In this document: piece after piece, positions 1 to 8,784 of the stretch
Position numbering within the stretch: position 1 is the first letter of the stretch
How the letters are laid out: each line of letters begins with the position of its first letter
Notes under the pieces: model-generated
Databases searched by the model: none
What the model saw: the letters and a program-made list of their open reading frames with translations, nothing else
Told to the model about the DNA's origin: nothing
Origin: Bradyrhizobium hereditatis
GTDB taxonomy: Bacteria > Pseudomonadota > Alphaproteobacteria > Rhizobiales > Xanthobacteraceae
Assembly (NCBI RefSeq): GCF_020329435.1
Contig: NZ_JAGKJK010000008.1
Location: forward strand, 340,278-404,277
Length of the DNA stretch: 64,000 bases
Reading direction: 5' to 3'
Program-made: the position numbers and the translations under genes

Positions 1-619
1 CGCGGTCACGGAGGTTGGCGGTGCCGATCACCGAGAAGCCCGGCGCGGCGTAAATGCTGGCGCTCTCGCCGAGCTCGGGTATCGCCATCACCTTTTCCGA
101 CAGCACAGAGATCAGGACGTCCTGAATCTCGGGCGGGCAGCGTGTCAGCTCCTCGACGCGCACGATGCGGCCCAGTCGCATCGCTTCCATCACCGGGGAG
201 GGGACGAGCGCGCGCGGGGTTGGTCCCTCGGCGATCAGCAGCGCATAGTTCCAGCCGTAGCGGACATGGTCTTCGGTGACGCCGGTCGACCCCTGCACCA
301 CCAGCATCGAGGAGCCGCTGATCGCGGCCGCCAGCAGCTCTGACAACATCGACTTGGCGGTGCCCGGCTCGCCGACCAGCATCAGGCCTTGCTCGCTCAT
401 CAGGGCGACCAGGGCCCGTTCGACCAGCGCATCGTCGCCATAGAATTTGCGGCGGATGGAAAGTTTACTGTCGCCAAGAATGAAGGTGCGTACCGCGCGC
501 GCAGAGAGCGCCCAGCCTGGCGGCCGCCGCCCCTGATCGGCGGCCTTCAGTGCCGCGAGTTCGTCCGCAAAGCGAGCTTCGGCGCTGGGGCGCAGTTGCA
601 AGGCATTCCGTTGTTCCAT
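1..619 (-). CDS. MoxR-type AAA+ ATPase, YehL-like (partial, cut by window edge)
   Basis: Reading the minus strand from an ATG at 619 gives 206 codons that stay open to base 1, so the C-terminal part lies outside the window. Walker A GEPGTAKS is at residues 83-90, a Walker B-like RIVRVEEL follows, and a sensor-1-type segment VIGTANLRDR is at the edge, as in the MoxR/AAA_5 ATPases. These act as chaperone-like remodelers, usually with VWA-domain partners. The start codon overlaps the stop of the upstream DUF4132 gene (TAATG), so translation is probably coupled. The same pairing occurs as yehI-yehL in E. coli. The specific substrate is unknown. Confidence 0.88.
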   Translation of the reverse strand, partial: MEQRNALQLRPSAEARFADELAALKAADQGRRPPGWALSARAVRTFILGDSKLSIRRKFYGDDALVERALVALMSEQGLMLVGEPGTAKSMLSELLAAAISGSSMLVVQGSTGVTEDHVRYGWNYALLIAEGPTPRALVPSPVMEAMRLGRIVRVEELTRCPPEIQDVLISVLSEKVMAIPELGESASIYAAPGFSVIGTANLRDR

Positions 620-3600
620 TACCAGCCCACCCTGTTGCGCCAGTCGGCGGCAAATCCGGGTCCGGCCGCCGCGATCTGATGAAGGTCATTCCAGACTTCG
701 CTCAGGAGCACCGGCGGCACGTCATTGAGCGCAAGCTGCAGGCCGTAGCTCGACCGCTGACCTTTGCGTGCGCGCACGAACTTGGCCGCGACCAGTGCCA
801 CGTTGCGATTTTCTTCGGGCAGCGGCGACCCCGTGAACTCGATCACGGCGTTGATCGCAACGCCAGCGAAGGGTTTGATGTATTGCGTGAACCAGCCGCC
901 ATCCTCGGCCTGCGCGCGGTCATAGCCCAGCTTTTGCGCCGTGCTGCGCAGCTTGAATGCCTCGATAAGGTGGCCGGCCCGGTCGTCGATGGAAGTTCCG
1001 GCGCTGCTCGTCAGCACTGGACGGTCCAACTGATTAAACAGCGGCTCGATCTTGTAGTCGGCGAGATGTTGTTTCCAGGCTTCGCTTTGTTCTGATGTGA
1101 ACAGCGAACGGTGTGCCAACTGGACGGCGGCGAAAGAATCAAGATCGACGGCGCCATCGCTGCTGTCGGTCAGTGAGAGATCCTCAAGCGGCCGGAACGA
1201 CCCGATGATTTCGCCCTGCGCATCGAGGCCGAGCCAGACCAGGCGCTGCACCAGCCGTCCAACGATCGGGTGCTCGAGCATGAAGCGCCGCCAGTCGGCA
1301 GCCTGCCAGCGCCGGCCGACACACAGCGCTTCGTAGAGCCGCTTGGCCTGAAACTCGTGAACCTGTTTCAATTCCTTCTTGGCGTTAGAGAGTGCCTTCT
1401 TGGCTTCCGCGGCGCTTTCCTTGTCAGGTCCTTCGCTGACCTGAGGCAGGCTCTTCACCACCTTGCCATCGGGATTGTAAAGCGTGAGCACGTCTTCGGC
1501 ATCGAGCCTCGCCTGATAGACGCGGCTACCGATCTCAAGGTCGAGAATGCCGCGCTCATCGAGACCTGCCGTCGGGATCGTGCGGTCGGCGAGCTCGTCG
1601 GTGGTCCAGTCCCGTTCGTCGGCGAGGCGTTCGACCAGCGCTTGCGCCAGCACCTGGACTGCATTGGTGCGATGGCGGCGCGCGATCGACAGCAGCATCT
1701 GCAGCGCGGCCGTCGACGGGTTGCCACTCAGATATTCCGTAAGCGCCTTGACCTGCGACGTCCTCCTATAGTGATCGCGCATATAGGCGCGAACCATCTG
1801 GACCGCGAAGGTGCCCTCCGCACGTGTCGCAAGGCCAAGGATGCCGCGATCGGCCTGGGCGTTGTTGAGATAAATGGCAAGTCGCTCGGCGCGGAGATCG
1901 GCAAACGCCTTCTCATACGTATAGGACCGATAAAACTCGTTATTCCAGCGCTTGGCATAGTCCTGATACTGCTCGTAGCGCTGCTGTGCATGGGCCTTGG
2001 CGTGTGCATTGGCTTCATCTTCGGAGCAGTGCGTTGCATCGTAACGCAGAAAGCTACCAAGGATGTGACGACCAAGCGCCTCGGCGCTTTCAGGCGTGAG
2101 CTGATCGAGCCAGAGCGAGAACAGGGTGTTGCCGCCCGGCTGCGCGAGCTTTCCCGCGAGCGCGATCCACCAGCGTGGAACGTCTGACGGTACAGCCGCG
2201 CCGCTTGCCCAGGTGAGAGCAGGGAGGCTATCGAGCGGAAACCAGCCGATATCCTTGGCCTTCTTGCCTTTGAGGGCGGTGGCGGCTTCCTTGATAAGGA
2301 TTTCCGGCGAGACGTAGCTGGCGATATCGACATTGAGCCGACGCAGCGCGCCCAGCAAAGCTGCTCGCACCAGTTCGGATTTTTCCTTGCCGAGCGCCTT
2401 CTTGAGCGGCTCGATGGCGCTCTCGGCCCCGATGACGCCGAGCATCTGGGCGACGCCAGAGCGGACATCCTGCTTGCTGTCCGAAAGGAACGGTAGCAAA
2501 CGTTGCTCAATTCCCTCGATCCCGAGCAGTAACGCGCGGGCCGGCTTGTTGACGGATTTCTTGGAGGACAGCGCGTGGGTCAGGACCGTGTTGAAATAGC
2601 GCGCCGGCAATTTCGGAAACAGGCGAAGCAGGTTCAACGCGTTCAGGATCGGCGGGTCGCGAAAGGCCGTTGAAGCGATTTGCCCGAGCGCCTGGTCAAG
2701 TATGTCGAAATGAGCCGCGAGATAGGGCCAGATCGCCTCTGCAGACAGGTCTTCGGAGATGCCGCTGTTTAGCGCCTGCATCGCCAGTTCCTTGGGCTCC
2801 AGGTTCTGCTGCATCAATGCCGTCACGGTGCGCAGATCGATGCCATTGGTCAGTCGCGCATGAATGGCGGCGGGAATGGCCCCGCGACCATTCAACAGAT
2901 TCCCCGTGAGCCAATAGGAGTTCTTTGTCCCGCGAGCCTCGATCGAACGCGCACGGCAGAGATGCCACAGCGTCAGATCCGGATTGTTGAACGGCGCATC
3001 AGCCGCGGCCTCGCTGTTGTAAGGAGCGAACGGAGCGACGTTGCCGATCTTGGCGATCGCGGCCTCGTCGATCGGACTGTCGGAGGCCAAAAACGCGCAG
3101 TATCTGTCGGCAACGGCGTGATCGATCGGTTTGGGCGGTACTGGTGCGCCCGATTTCCAGCCTTTGCGTTGCTCGGCCGTGGCCTGCTCATAATATGCTT
3201 TTTGGGTTTCGTAGGTCTTCATCCACTGGGCGTGGGCTTTGTCGAGCACATTGCAATACCCGGCCTTGACGCTGTCGGGCAGCGGCGTCGGTCCCGGCAA
3301 CGTCACTGGCGGCGAAAGCACTTCAGTGCCATCTGCGGCCAGGTAGCCTTCGGCGCCATCGCCCTTCAATGTGCGCACGGTCTGGGCTTTATCATCGCTG
3401 ACAACCGCCGATCCCAGCCCGAGCTCGATGACCTTGCGGACGGTCTTCGACCTTTCTTTCGCGAGATGGTTTTCGAGCAGCGGCCGGGCTCGTTCGCCCA
3501 TCACAAGCGGCAGGATCTGCGCGGCTTGCGCACGTGCCGTCGGGTTACCTTCGGCAAGGGTCTGCGTGGCGCTTGCGGCCAACGTTTCTGGCGGGGAGGC

Positions 3601-4404
3601 GAGCAACGCATTCTGCGCCGCCTCGCGAACCGCCTTGCTGGTTGACAGGAGATACTGCTGGTAGATGAAGTGAAAATACTCGTCCTTGACCAGGTCGAAT
3701 TGCTTCAGGATGTGGATGACAATGGCTTGGCACACGCGGTCATATTTCGCAAAGGCCTCTATCACCGCCTGCTTCTCCGCGAGCAGGCCGCTCTTGAAAT
3801 CAAACCTCGATTCGACGTTGCGGTCGCGAAAGTAGTATTGGTTGACCTTCTCCAGAACGAGAAGGTCTAACGCGAAAACCGTCGCGCTATCTTCAGCATC
3901 GCGCCAGCTCAGGACCGTATTGAAATCGGTTGCCAGCTTCGTTTGCAGGCCGAGCTCCGATTGGGCAAAAAGGCCCCGAAGCCACGATGGACTCGGTCCC
4001 TGGTGGGCGAACATACCCCAGCGCGCACCCTTGTGAGGCAGCGTGAGCACCTCGAAATAGCGGCGTATCCACGTCGCCTCGGGTCCATGTTGACGCCCAA
4101 CAACATTGTTCCGCGCCGTGGCCGCCGCCTGCCCTGCTTTTTGAGCCGCATTCGCCGGGGTCAGATACAGGTGATAGTGGCCGAGGGCATCTTGAACGGC
4201 GCTTGCCTGTTGCTCGACCTGAAGCAGCACGGAACTGCCTTCGCCCGTCAGAACATAGGCGATGGCGCGCTGTGCGAGATCCGGGCTGACCGTCTCCAGC
4301 CGCTTGAGGTCGGTCACGATGTCCCTGACGGTGGTGTTGTCGGCCTCTGTGGCAATTCCCGCCGGCTTGCCTATACCGATGAACGATTTGAGGAAATCAA
4401 ACAT
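619..4404 (-). CDS. Giant DUF4132 / HEAT-repeat protein
   Basis: The protein has 1261 residues and no signal peptide or membrane segment. Two stretches (about 250-330 and 620-710) show HEAT-like helical repeats with Ala/Leu-rich helices. The last third has the DUF4132 pattern of the E. coli MolR/YehI family: conserved 'DLEIGSRVY' and 'FRPLEDLSLTD' segments, and 'RRFMLEHPIVGRLVQRLVW' before the C-terminal domain. DUF4132 has no established biochemical activity. The following gene encodes a MoxR ATPase with stop-start overlap, so the two very likely form one complex or pathway. I infer a scaffold or adaptor for the ATPase. No Shine-Dalgarno sequence stands out before the chosen ATG, so the exact start is less sure than the identity. 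Confidence 0.9.
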   Translation of the reverse strand: MFDFLKSFIGIGKPAGIATEADNTTVRDIVTDLKRLETVSPDLAQRAIAYVLTGEGSSVLLQVEQQASAVQDALGHYHLYLTPANAAQKAGQAAATARNNVVGRQHGPEATWIRRYFEVLTLPHKGARWGMFAHQGPSPSWLRGLFAQSELGLQTKLATDFNTVLSWRDAEDSATVFALDLLVLEKVNQYYFRDRNVESRFDFKSGLLAEKQAVIEAFAKYDRVCQAIVIHILKQFDLVKDEYFHFIYQQYLLSTSKAVREAAQNALLASPPETLAASATQTLAEGNPTARAQAAQILPLVMGERARPLLENHLAKERSKTVRKVIELGLGSAVVSDDKAQTVRTLKGDGAEGYLAADGTEVLSPPVTLPGPTPLPDSVKAGYCNVLDKAHAQWMKTYETQKAYYEQATAEQRKGWKSGAPVPPKPIDHAVADRYCAFLASDSPIDEAAIAKIGNVAPFAPYNSEAAADAPFNNPDLTLWHLCRARSIEARGTKNSYWLTGNLLNGRGAIPAAIHARLTNGIDLRTVTALMQQNLEPKELAMQALNSGISEDLSAEAIWPYLAAHFDILDQALGQIASTAFRDPPILNALNLLRLFPKLPARYFNTVLTHALSSKKSVNKPARALLLGIEGIEQRLLPFLSDSKQDVRSGVAQMLGVIGAESAIEPLKKALGKEKSELVRAALLGALRRLNVDIASYVSPEILIKEAATALKGKKAKDIGWFPLDSLPALTWASGAAVPSDVPRWWIALAGKLAQPGGNTLFSLWLDQLTPESAEALGRHILGSFLRYDATHCSEDEANAHAKAHAQQRYEQYQDYAKRWNNEFYRSYTYEKAFADLRAERLAIYLNNAQADRGILGLATRAEGTFAVQMVRAYMRDHYRRTSQVKALTEYLSGNPSTAALQMLLSIARRHRTNAVQVLAQALVERLADERDWTTDELADRTIPTAGLDERGILDLEIGSRVYQARLDAEDVLTLYNPDGKVVKSLPQVSEGPDKESAAEAKKALSNAKKELKQVHEFQAKRLYEALCVGRRWQAADWRRFMLEHPIVGRLVQRLVWLGLDAQGEIIGSFRPLEDLSLTDSSDGAVDLDSFAAVQLAHRSLFTSEQSEAWKQHLADYKIEPLFNQLDRPVLTSSAGTSIDDRAGHLIEAFKLRSTAQKLGYDRAQAEDGGWFTQYIKPFAGVAINAVIEFTGSPLPEENRNVALVAAKFVRARKGQRSSYGLQLALNDVPPVLLSEVWNDLHQIAAAGPGFAADWRNRVGW

Positions 4405-4906
4405 GCACGCATTCTGGATTGGAGAGCGATCCTGCGATCGGCGACATCAGGGATTTGATGAAGGGATTTCGTGAAATTCGGAAGGCTTGATCGGCTCCTT
4501 GTAGCGCCCGCAGATCATGGCTGTACGAACAATCGCTCAATTTCGACCTGAACTGACGTCGGTTGCGTTCAAGGAAGACAATGAGCGCCGCACTCCGCAG
4601 TATCGCTTGATTCTGCAATATCATTTAAGAAACATGGCTCAATTCTGGTGCGAAGCTTTGGAAGTTCGCAAGAATGGCCGCAGAGTTTGCGCGATCCGGC
4701 GTGCGCCATCCGATCCCGGTTCTGCGCCGTGGGTGCTGGCAGGCGCATGGCCTTGAGGTGACAGTGAGCAGCATCATTGCGGAGTGAATCCCTCCGAGCC
4801 GGCCACTTCAGAATATCAGCTTTGTTTTTGTTGGGTTTTTGGCTTTGCGCTTTTTTGATCGGGAACGAATTGTCCCTTGATAATGCCCGCGCGACTTCAG
4901 CACCGC
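4405..4906. other. Intergenic region, no gene supported
   Basis: About 500 bases separate the DUF4132 gene from the 3' end of the lipoprotein gene, both on the minus strand. Short open frames exist here, but none has a recognisable product or a good ribosome binding site. The promoter of the DUF4132 operon is expected in the part next to 4404, but I could not pick a convincing -35/-10 pair. Confidence 0.5.
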
Positions 4907-5695
4907 CTACGGTTGCTTGTTCGCGGATCGCGATGAGAGCGGGACTCGAAAGGTCCGCAGGCGCGCGAGCTCAGGAAAGCTTTCCGCGGCGCTGGCCGAG
5001 ACCAGCCCGACGACCGCGGCCGGAACTTCCTTAGCGACCAGCCGGCTGATCGCGCTGGCTTGGCTCTTGCTCAGTTGGACTTCGTTCGCGCCCGCCGCCG
5101 CCATCGCGGTTCTGACCCTGCTGATCGACGACTCCGAATATCTATCGTCGATCGCAATTGTCTTGCCGGCCAGATCCGGGACGGACTTGACGTCGGGGCC
5201 GGCGACCAGGATGGCCACGAGAGCGTCCAGCGACGCATCCAGCGTCGGGACCGACATCCGTTCGGCGACCGCGGAGGCGGCCGCCACCTGGTGCTCTGTC
5301 GTGCGGGCCTGTGGAACGTCAGTCGTCGAATGCGGTTCAGGGGCGCTTGCATGAGCAGCGTTGGAGGCAACCGCATTGCCTGTTGTCTGCTGGTTAGTTT
5401 GCGGAGAAGGACGCGGCAGGGGAACGGCCGGCGTGGCCTTCGCCACCTTGATTGGATTGGGCGCTCGACGGACGGCGTGCTCCGCATGAGATCGGGGAGG
5501 TCTGTCATCGCGCAAGGCAACGGTGGATACTGGCTTCACTGTGGCAGCATCGCTGTCGTACGAGGCAGGTTCAATCGGCACATCAACCGCGGTGAGGCAA
5601 GCTAACGGGTTCAGGCCAACGCATGATGGCTGTGTTGGTTGGCTGCTGCAGCCGACGAGGGCCGTAGCCAGCGCGCAAATGACAAGCGTCCTCAA
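4907..5695 (-). CDS. Lipoprotein with a half periplasmic-binding-protein (TAXI-like) C-terminus
   Basis: I chose a TTG start at 5695 because AGGAGG lies 5 bases upstream; the longer ATG at 5746 adds 17 residues with no signal character. The 262-residue product starts with a short hydrophobic segment ending in the lipobox LVGC (Cys16). A Pro/Ala/Ser-rich linker of roughly 100 residues follows. The C-terminal ~100 residues ('VPDLAGKTIAIDDRYSES', 'AAVVGLVSA') resemble one lobe of solute receptors of the TAXI/NMT1 type. A full receptor has about 300 folded residues, so this is only a fragment of that fold fused to a lipoprotein anchor. No transporter genes are adjacent, so a role in uptake is doubtful. 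Confidence 0.7.
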   Translation of the reverse strand: MRTLVICALATALVGCSSQPTQPSCVGLNPLACLTAVDVPIEPASYDSDAATVKPVSTVALRDDRPPRSHAEHAVRRAPNPIKVAKATPAVPLPRPSPQTNQQTTGNAVASNAAHASAPEPHSTTDVPQARTTEHQVAAASAVAERMSVPTLDASLDALVAILVAGPDVKSVPDLAGKTIAIDDRYSESSISRVRTAMAAAGANEVQLSKSQASAISRLVAKEVPAAVVGLVSASAAESFPELARLRTFRVPLSSRSANKQP

Positions 5696-5969
5696 TCGAT
5701 CCTCCTGAAGAGGTTGAGTTCGGCCCGCAATTCTTGCGGCTTTCAAAGACGTTGCGCTGGAACCTCAATCATTGATGCAAACCGTTAAGCGCGCATTAAG
5801 CCTGGGCCACGCGCGGCCGGATGCGCCGGCATGGTTAATGCGCGGGCCGGCGTCGCCTGTATTCACACGTTCGCCTTTTAGTTGCTTTCTTCAGCGCAGG
5901 ATTTCGCCACGAATCGGTCGCCATGCTCACGCGGCTTGGGGGTTGTTCATTGAGTCATGGAGATCGCCT

Positions 5970-6398
5970 ATGGCGAGCATCGAACGACTTCACAGAAACG
6001 CGCCGCTGGACTTAGCCAAGCTTGAAGAAGTTGTCGTAGGGAGCCTTCCCCCGCCGATCAGGGCGGCTCCATCGGGATCAATGCCTGATTACGTCGAGCA
6101 TGAAGAGGGCGTGACGCGCGTCGGCGCGCTTACCGCCGAGGCTGTGGTGCGCGACTATGAAGCCGCGGCCAAGGAAATCGAAGCGATGGGAGCGGAGCTG
6201 ATCAACGCAGCGAAGAAATGTGAGGCGATGACCGCCGAAGTGCATAATGCCATTGCCTTCGTGCGCGATACCGCAACCTCCTATCGTGAGGAAGCCAAGA
6301 AGATCTTCAAGCGCATTGAAGAATGCGCCATCATGACCGAGCAGGTGCGGAAGACCTGCGAGAGCGTCAAACTCAAGGTGAGCGAAGGCAAAGTATAG
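5970..6398 (+). CDS. Coiled-coil hypothetical protein
   Basis: The open frame extends upstream to 5772, but the first 66 codons look non-coding. ATG at 5970, with GGAG about 9 bases upstream, gives 142 residues. The C-terminal two thirds is strongly helical with alternating charged and Ala-rich heptads (around 'YEAAAKEIEAMGAELI' onward) and three Cys residues, consistent with a coiled coil. There is no signal peptide or membrane segment. I do not recognise a named family. It looks like a lineage-restricted conserved protein. Confidence 0.68.
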   Translation: MASIERLHRNAPLDLAKLEEVVVGSLPPPIRAAPSGSMPDYVEHEEGVTRVGALTAEAVVRDYEAAAKEIEAMGAELINAAKKCEAMTAEVHNAIAFVRDTATSYREEAKKIFKRIEECAIMTEQVRKTCESVKLKVSEGKV

Positions 6399-6857
6399 TC
6401 GCCGTGGGATCCGAAACATCGGGTTTGCCGTCCCGGCGGGAGGCCATGTTTTTCAAATAGCGTGTGTCAATTGCGGTACATGTTGATGCCGCGAATCAGC
6501 TTAGTTTGTAGTTCCTCCCTAGACTCGCACCCGCCGCAAATGGCGGGTCCTCTTTGCAGTAACCGACAGTCAGACTAGCTTCACGGCGATGCGCGGTGGC
6601 GGGTCCGCATCCGCTTGTAGACGGCTTAGCACGCTTGGGTAATGCGATATCCTCCGAGCGCAACCGCAACTTGGCTTTTGGGCCTGTTACAATCGGTTCT
6701 GCGAGCATTTGCGTGTCCGCGATGACACGACGCCGCGAATCCTTGCTGCATGCTGCGCGTTGATACCCCTACCTTCGCACCATTGGCGTAAAGTGAAAAA
6801 GCCGGCCGGCTGCTGATTGCTGCCGTCGGCGCTTCCAAGACCACCCGGAGCCCCTTC
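6399..6857. other. Intergenic region, no gene supported
   Basis: About 460 bases lie between two small plus-strand genes. Short minus-strand frames here (for example around 6496-6708) have no recognisable domain, unusual composition and no clear ribosome binding site. I see no strong hairpin. The promoter of the membrane protein at 6858 is presumably in the distal part. Confidence 0.45.
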
Positions 6858-7232
6858 ATGCTGTTTCTGAGCTACGCCTATCGATTCCTCTCCAACTTCG
6901 TGTTCCTGGCGCTGGTCTATTTCGCTCTGAACTTCCTCGAAAAGTACCAGCACCGCGTGGTGGTCGCGGTCCTCGTGCTGGTCTATGCCGGCATGCATGC
7001 GGCGTCCGCGCTGCGGTCGTTTCACTTCTTCCAGCGCATCGAACGGCTGGAATTGGAGGCGCGCCGTCTGGTGGCGGCGCTGGGCGAGGGGCCGAATTCG
7101 ACCTCGATACGCAAGCAGGTGATCAGCGAGGTCAGCACGCTTCGCCAGGCCGGCGAGATCAAGGCCTATATTGACCTCTTATTTCTCGCCATCGTCATCC
7201 TGCTCTGTCTCGCCAAGATCGTGGCCAGTTGA
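6858..7232 (+). CDS. Small membrane protein, function unknown
   Basis: The product has 124 residues. It shows hydrophobic segments at about residues 4-25 and 35-50, a charged amphipathic middle (about 60-100, 'RIERLELEARRLVAALGEG'), and a final membrane segment at about 103-122. That gives two or three membrane passes with a soluble loop. I do not recognise a family. It is convergent with the polysaccharide deacetylase gene and its stop is 89 bases from that gene's stop. Confidence 0.65.
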   Translation: MLFLSYAYRFLSNFVFLALVYFALNFLEKYQHRVVVAVLVLVYAGMHAASALRSFHFFQRIERLELEARRLVAALGEGPNSTSIRKQVISEVSTLRQAGEIKAYIDLLFLAIVILLCLAKIVAS

Positions 7233-7321
7233 GCCGGTGGCGCGAGGGTGGCCGTCGGGAAACCCAATCAAGACAAATGATCAGAACGCGGTCCCGATCC
7301 GACCAAACAGGACCGCATTGG

Positions 7322-8641
7322 TCAGCGCTTCTTCAGGCCGGCAACCCGTTTGCCTGGAGCAGCAGGCTTGGGCGCGGTCCCGCCTGTGGCGCCTTGCGCC
7401 GCGGGAGCGGCTTGTCCGGTGGCCGGCGGCTCGGCTGCGGCCGCGCGGTCCCGGCGGCGAGATTTGCCGTCGAGCTTCGCGGAGACCTCCGTTGATCGCG
7501 CCTGCGCAACGGGTGCCGTCCGGCGTGCGGACGAAGCCAAAAGGGTCAGGCGTGCCGATTCCGGGATTTTGAAAATGCTCGCCGCCGGGACCGGCAGTGC
7601 TGCCAGCGTAGTGGCCGCCGGCAATGCCGCCTGTCGCGGCCATGGTGCAACCGGCGGCAGCCCGACGCCGCGCCCGCGGCGTGGTGCGCCGAGATTGGTC
7701 GTGTGCCAATCGAGATCGGACAAGGCCGGGGCCGGGAGCGCCGGACCGCCGGCAAACGCAAACCTCGGAACCTTCGGCCAGCGCGAGGTTGCCACCACCT
7801 CTGGCGCCGGGCGCACCTGCCATTGCTGCGGCTCGGTCGGCGTCGCCGGCCGCTCCGGTGTCGCCGGCACCACATGGACGATGCGATACCCGCGTGCCTT
7901 CATTTCACGCAGGATCCTCGGCAACGCTGCGACCGTGCGCGGCTGAATGTCATGCAGCAACAGGATGCCTTTGCCCTTTCGCTCCAGCCGCTGCATCGCC
8001 AGCTCATAGACGCGATTGGCGGAGACGTCCCGCCAGTCATCGGCAGGGAAATCGGCGCTCCAGAGCTGAAGCCCCTTGGATGCGGCAAATTCCTCGATTT
8101 CGTCGGTGCGGCGCAGCCCAGGAATGCGCAGAAACGGGGCCAGCCCAGTTCCGTCGCCAAGCGCCGCGGTAACCGAGGCGATACCTTGCTCGATCTCCTG
8201 TTTGGAGCGTTCGAACGGCAGGCGATCCATGCCGACGGGATGGTTCTGGGTGTGGGTGCCCACCGTATGGCCAGCGTCGCGCACCTTGCGCACGCCTTCG
8301 GGATTGGCGTTGGCCTGACTGCCGACCAGGAAGAAGGTCGCCTTGGCGCAATGGGCGGCGAGAATCTCGAGGATCTGGTCGCTGTATTTCGGCAGCGGAC
8401 CGTCGTCGAAGGTCAGCACCACCTCATGGTCTTGCAGCGGCAGCGTCTTGCCGTATTGCATGGTGCCGATGATCGGATAGGCGAGCGGATCGACCACGAT
8501 GGTGCGCGACGTGCCGATGGCGTCAGGATGACCCGGGCAATCGGCGGCCGATGCTGTCTGCGCGGCAATGGAGGTCAGTAGTCCGACGTACAGCGCGGTC
8601 CAAGGATGCCGCCGAAGCTCCCCAAATACGCTAGTGATCAT
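7322..8641 (-). CDS. Exported polysaccharide deacetylase (NodB family) with Pro/Ala-rich tail
   Basis: The product has 439 residues. Residues 1-33 are a signal peptide ending ASA. The NodB fold follows: motif 1 TFDDGP (77-82), motif 2 THTQNHP with metal ligands His130 and His134, motif 3 RIPGLR, and a late LLHDI motif. The family removes N- or O-acetyl groups from chitin-like polymers, peptidoglycan or exopolysaccharide. Residues after about 280 form a long low-complexity Pro/Ala/Arg tail ending in KKR, unlike the compact catalytic domain, possibly for binding wall or anionic polymer. A second, shorter deacetylase lies just downstream on the same strand (143-base gap). The exact substrate cannot be read from sequence. 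Confidence 0.87.
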   Translation of the reverse strand: MITSVFGELRRHPWTALYVGLLTSIAAQTASAADCPGHPDAIGTSRTIVVDPLAYPIIGTMQYGKTLPLQDHEVVLTFDDGPLPKYSDQILEILAAHCAKATFFLVGSQANANPEGVRKVRDAGHTVGTHTQNHPVGMDRLPFERSKQEIEQGIASVTAALGDGTGLAPFLRIPGLRRTDEIEEFAASKGLQLWSADFPADDWRDVSANRVYELAMQRLERKGKGILLLHDIQPRTVAALPRILREMKARGYRIVHVVPATPERPATPTEPQQWQVRPAPEVVATSRWPKVPRFAFAGGPALPAPALSDLDWHTTNLGAPRRGRGVGLPPVAPWPRQAALPAATTLAALPVPAASIFKIPESARLTLLASSARRTAPVAQARSTEVSAKLDGKSRRRDRAAAAEPPATGQAAPAAQGATGGTAPKPAAPGKRVAGLKKR

Positions 8642-8784
8642 TGAACCCCGGCTTCATTCCAAGAGCACGCAACTACGTACATCTGGCGCCATGAATGCCG
8701 CCTTAATCATCTGAATTCCAGACCTAATTTGGGTTCGGAGCGTGATCTGGACGGCAGAACGGCGCTAACGAAAAACTTAGTGAT

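Noticed and set aside
550..1095. Plus-strand open frame of 181 codons
   Set aside because: It lies antisense to the DUF4132 gene end and has no recognisable domain; high-GC DNA commonly gives such shadow frames.
1270..2187. Plus-strand frame of 305 codons
   Set aside because: It is fully antisense to the DUF4132 gene, with Arg/His-rich composition and no ribosome binding site.
5060..5605. Plus-strand frame opposite the lipoprotein gene
   Set aside because: The minus strand carries the lipobox, signal peptide and AGGAGG site; the plus frame is Arg/Gly-rich noise.
5772..5969. Upstream extension of the coiled-coil protein
   Set aside because: These 66 codons are Pro/Arg-rich and unlike the rest; ATG 5970 has a better ribosome binding site.
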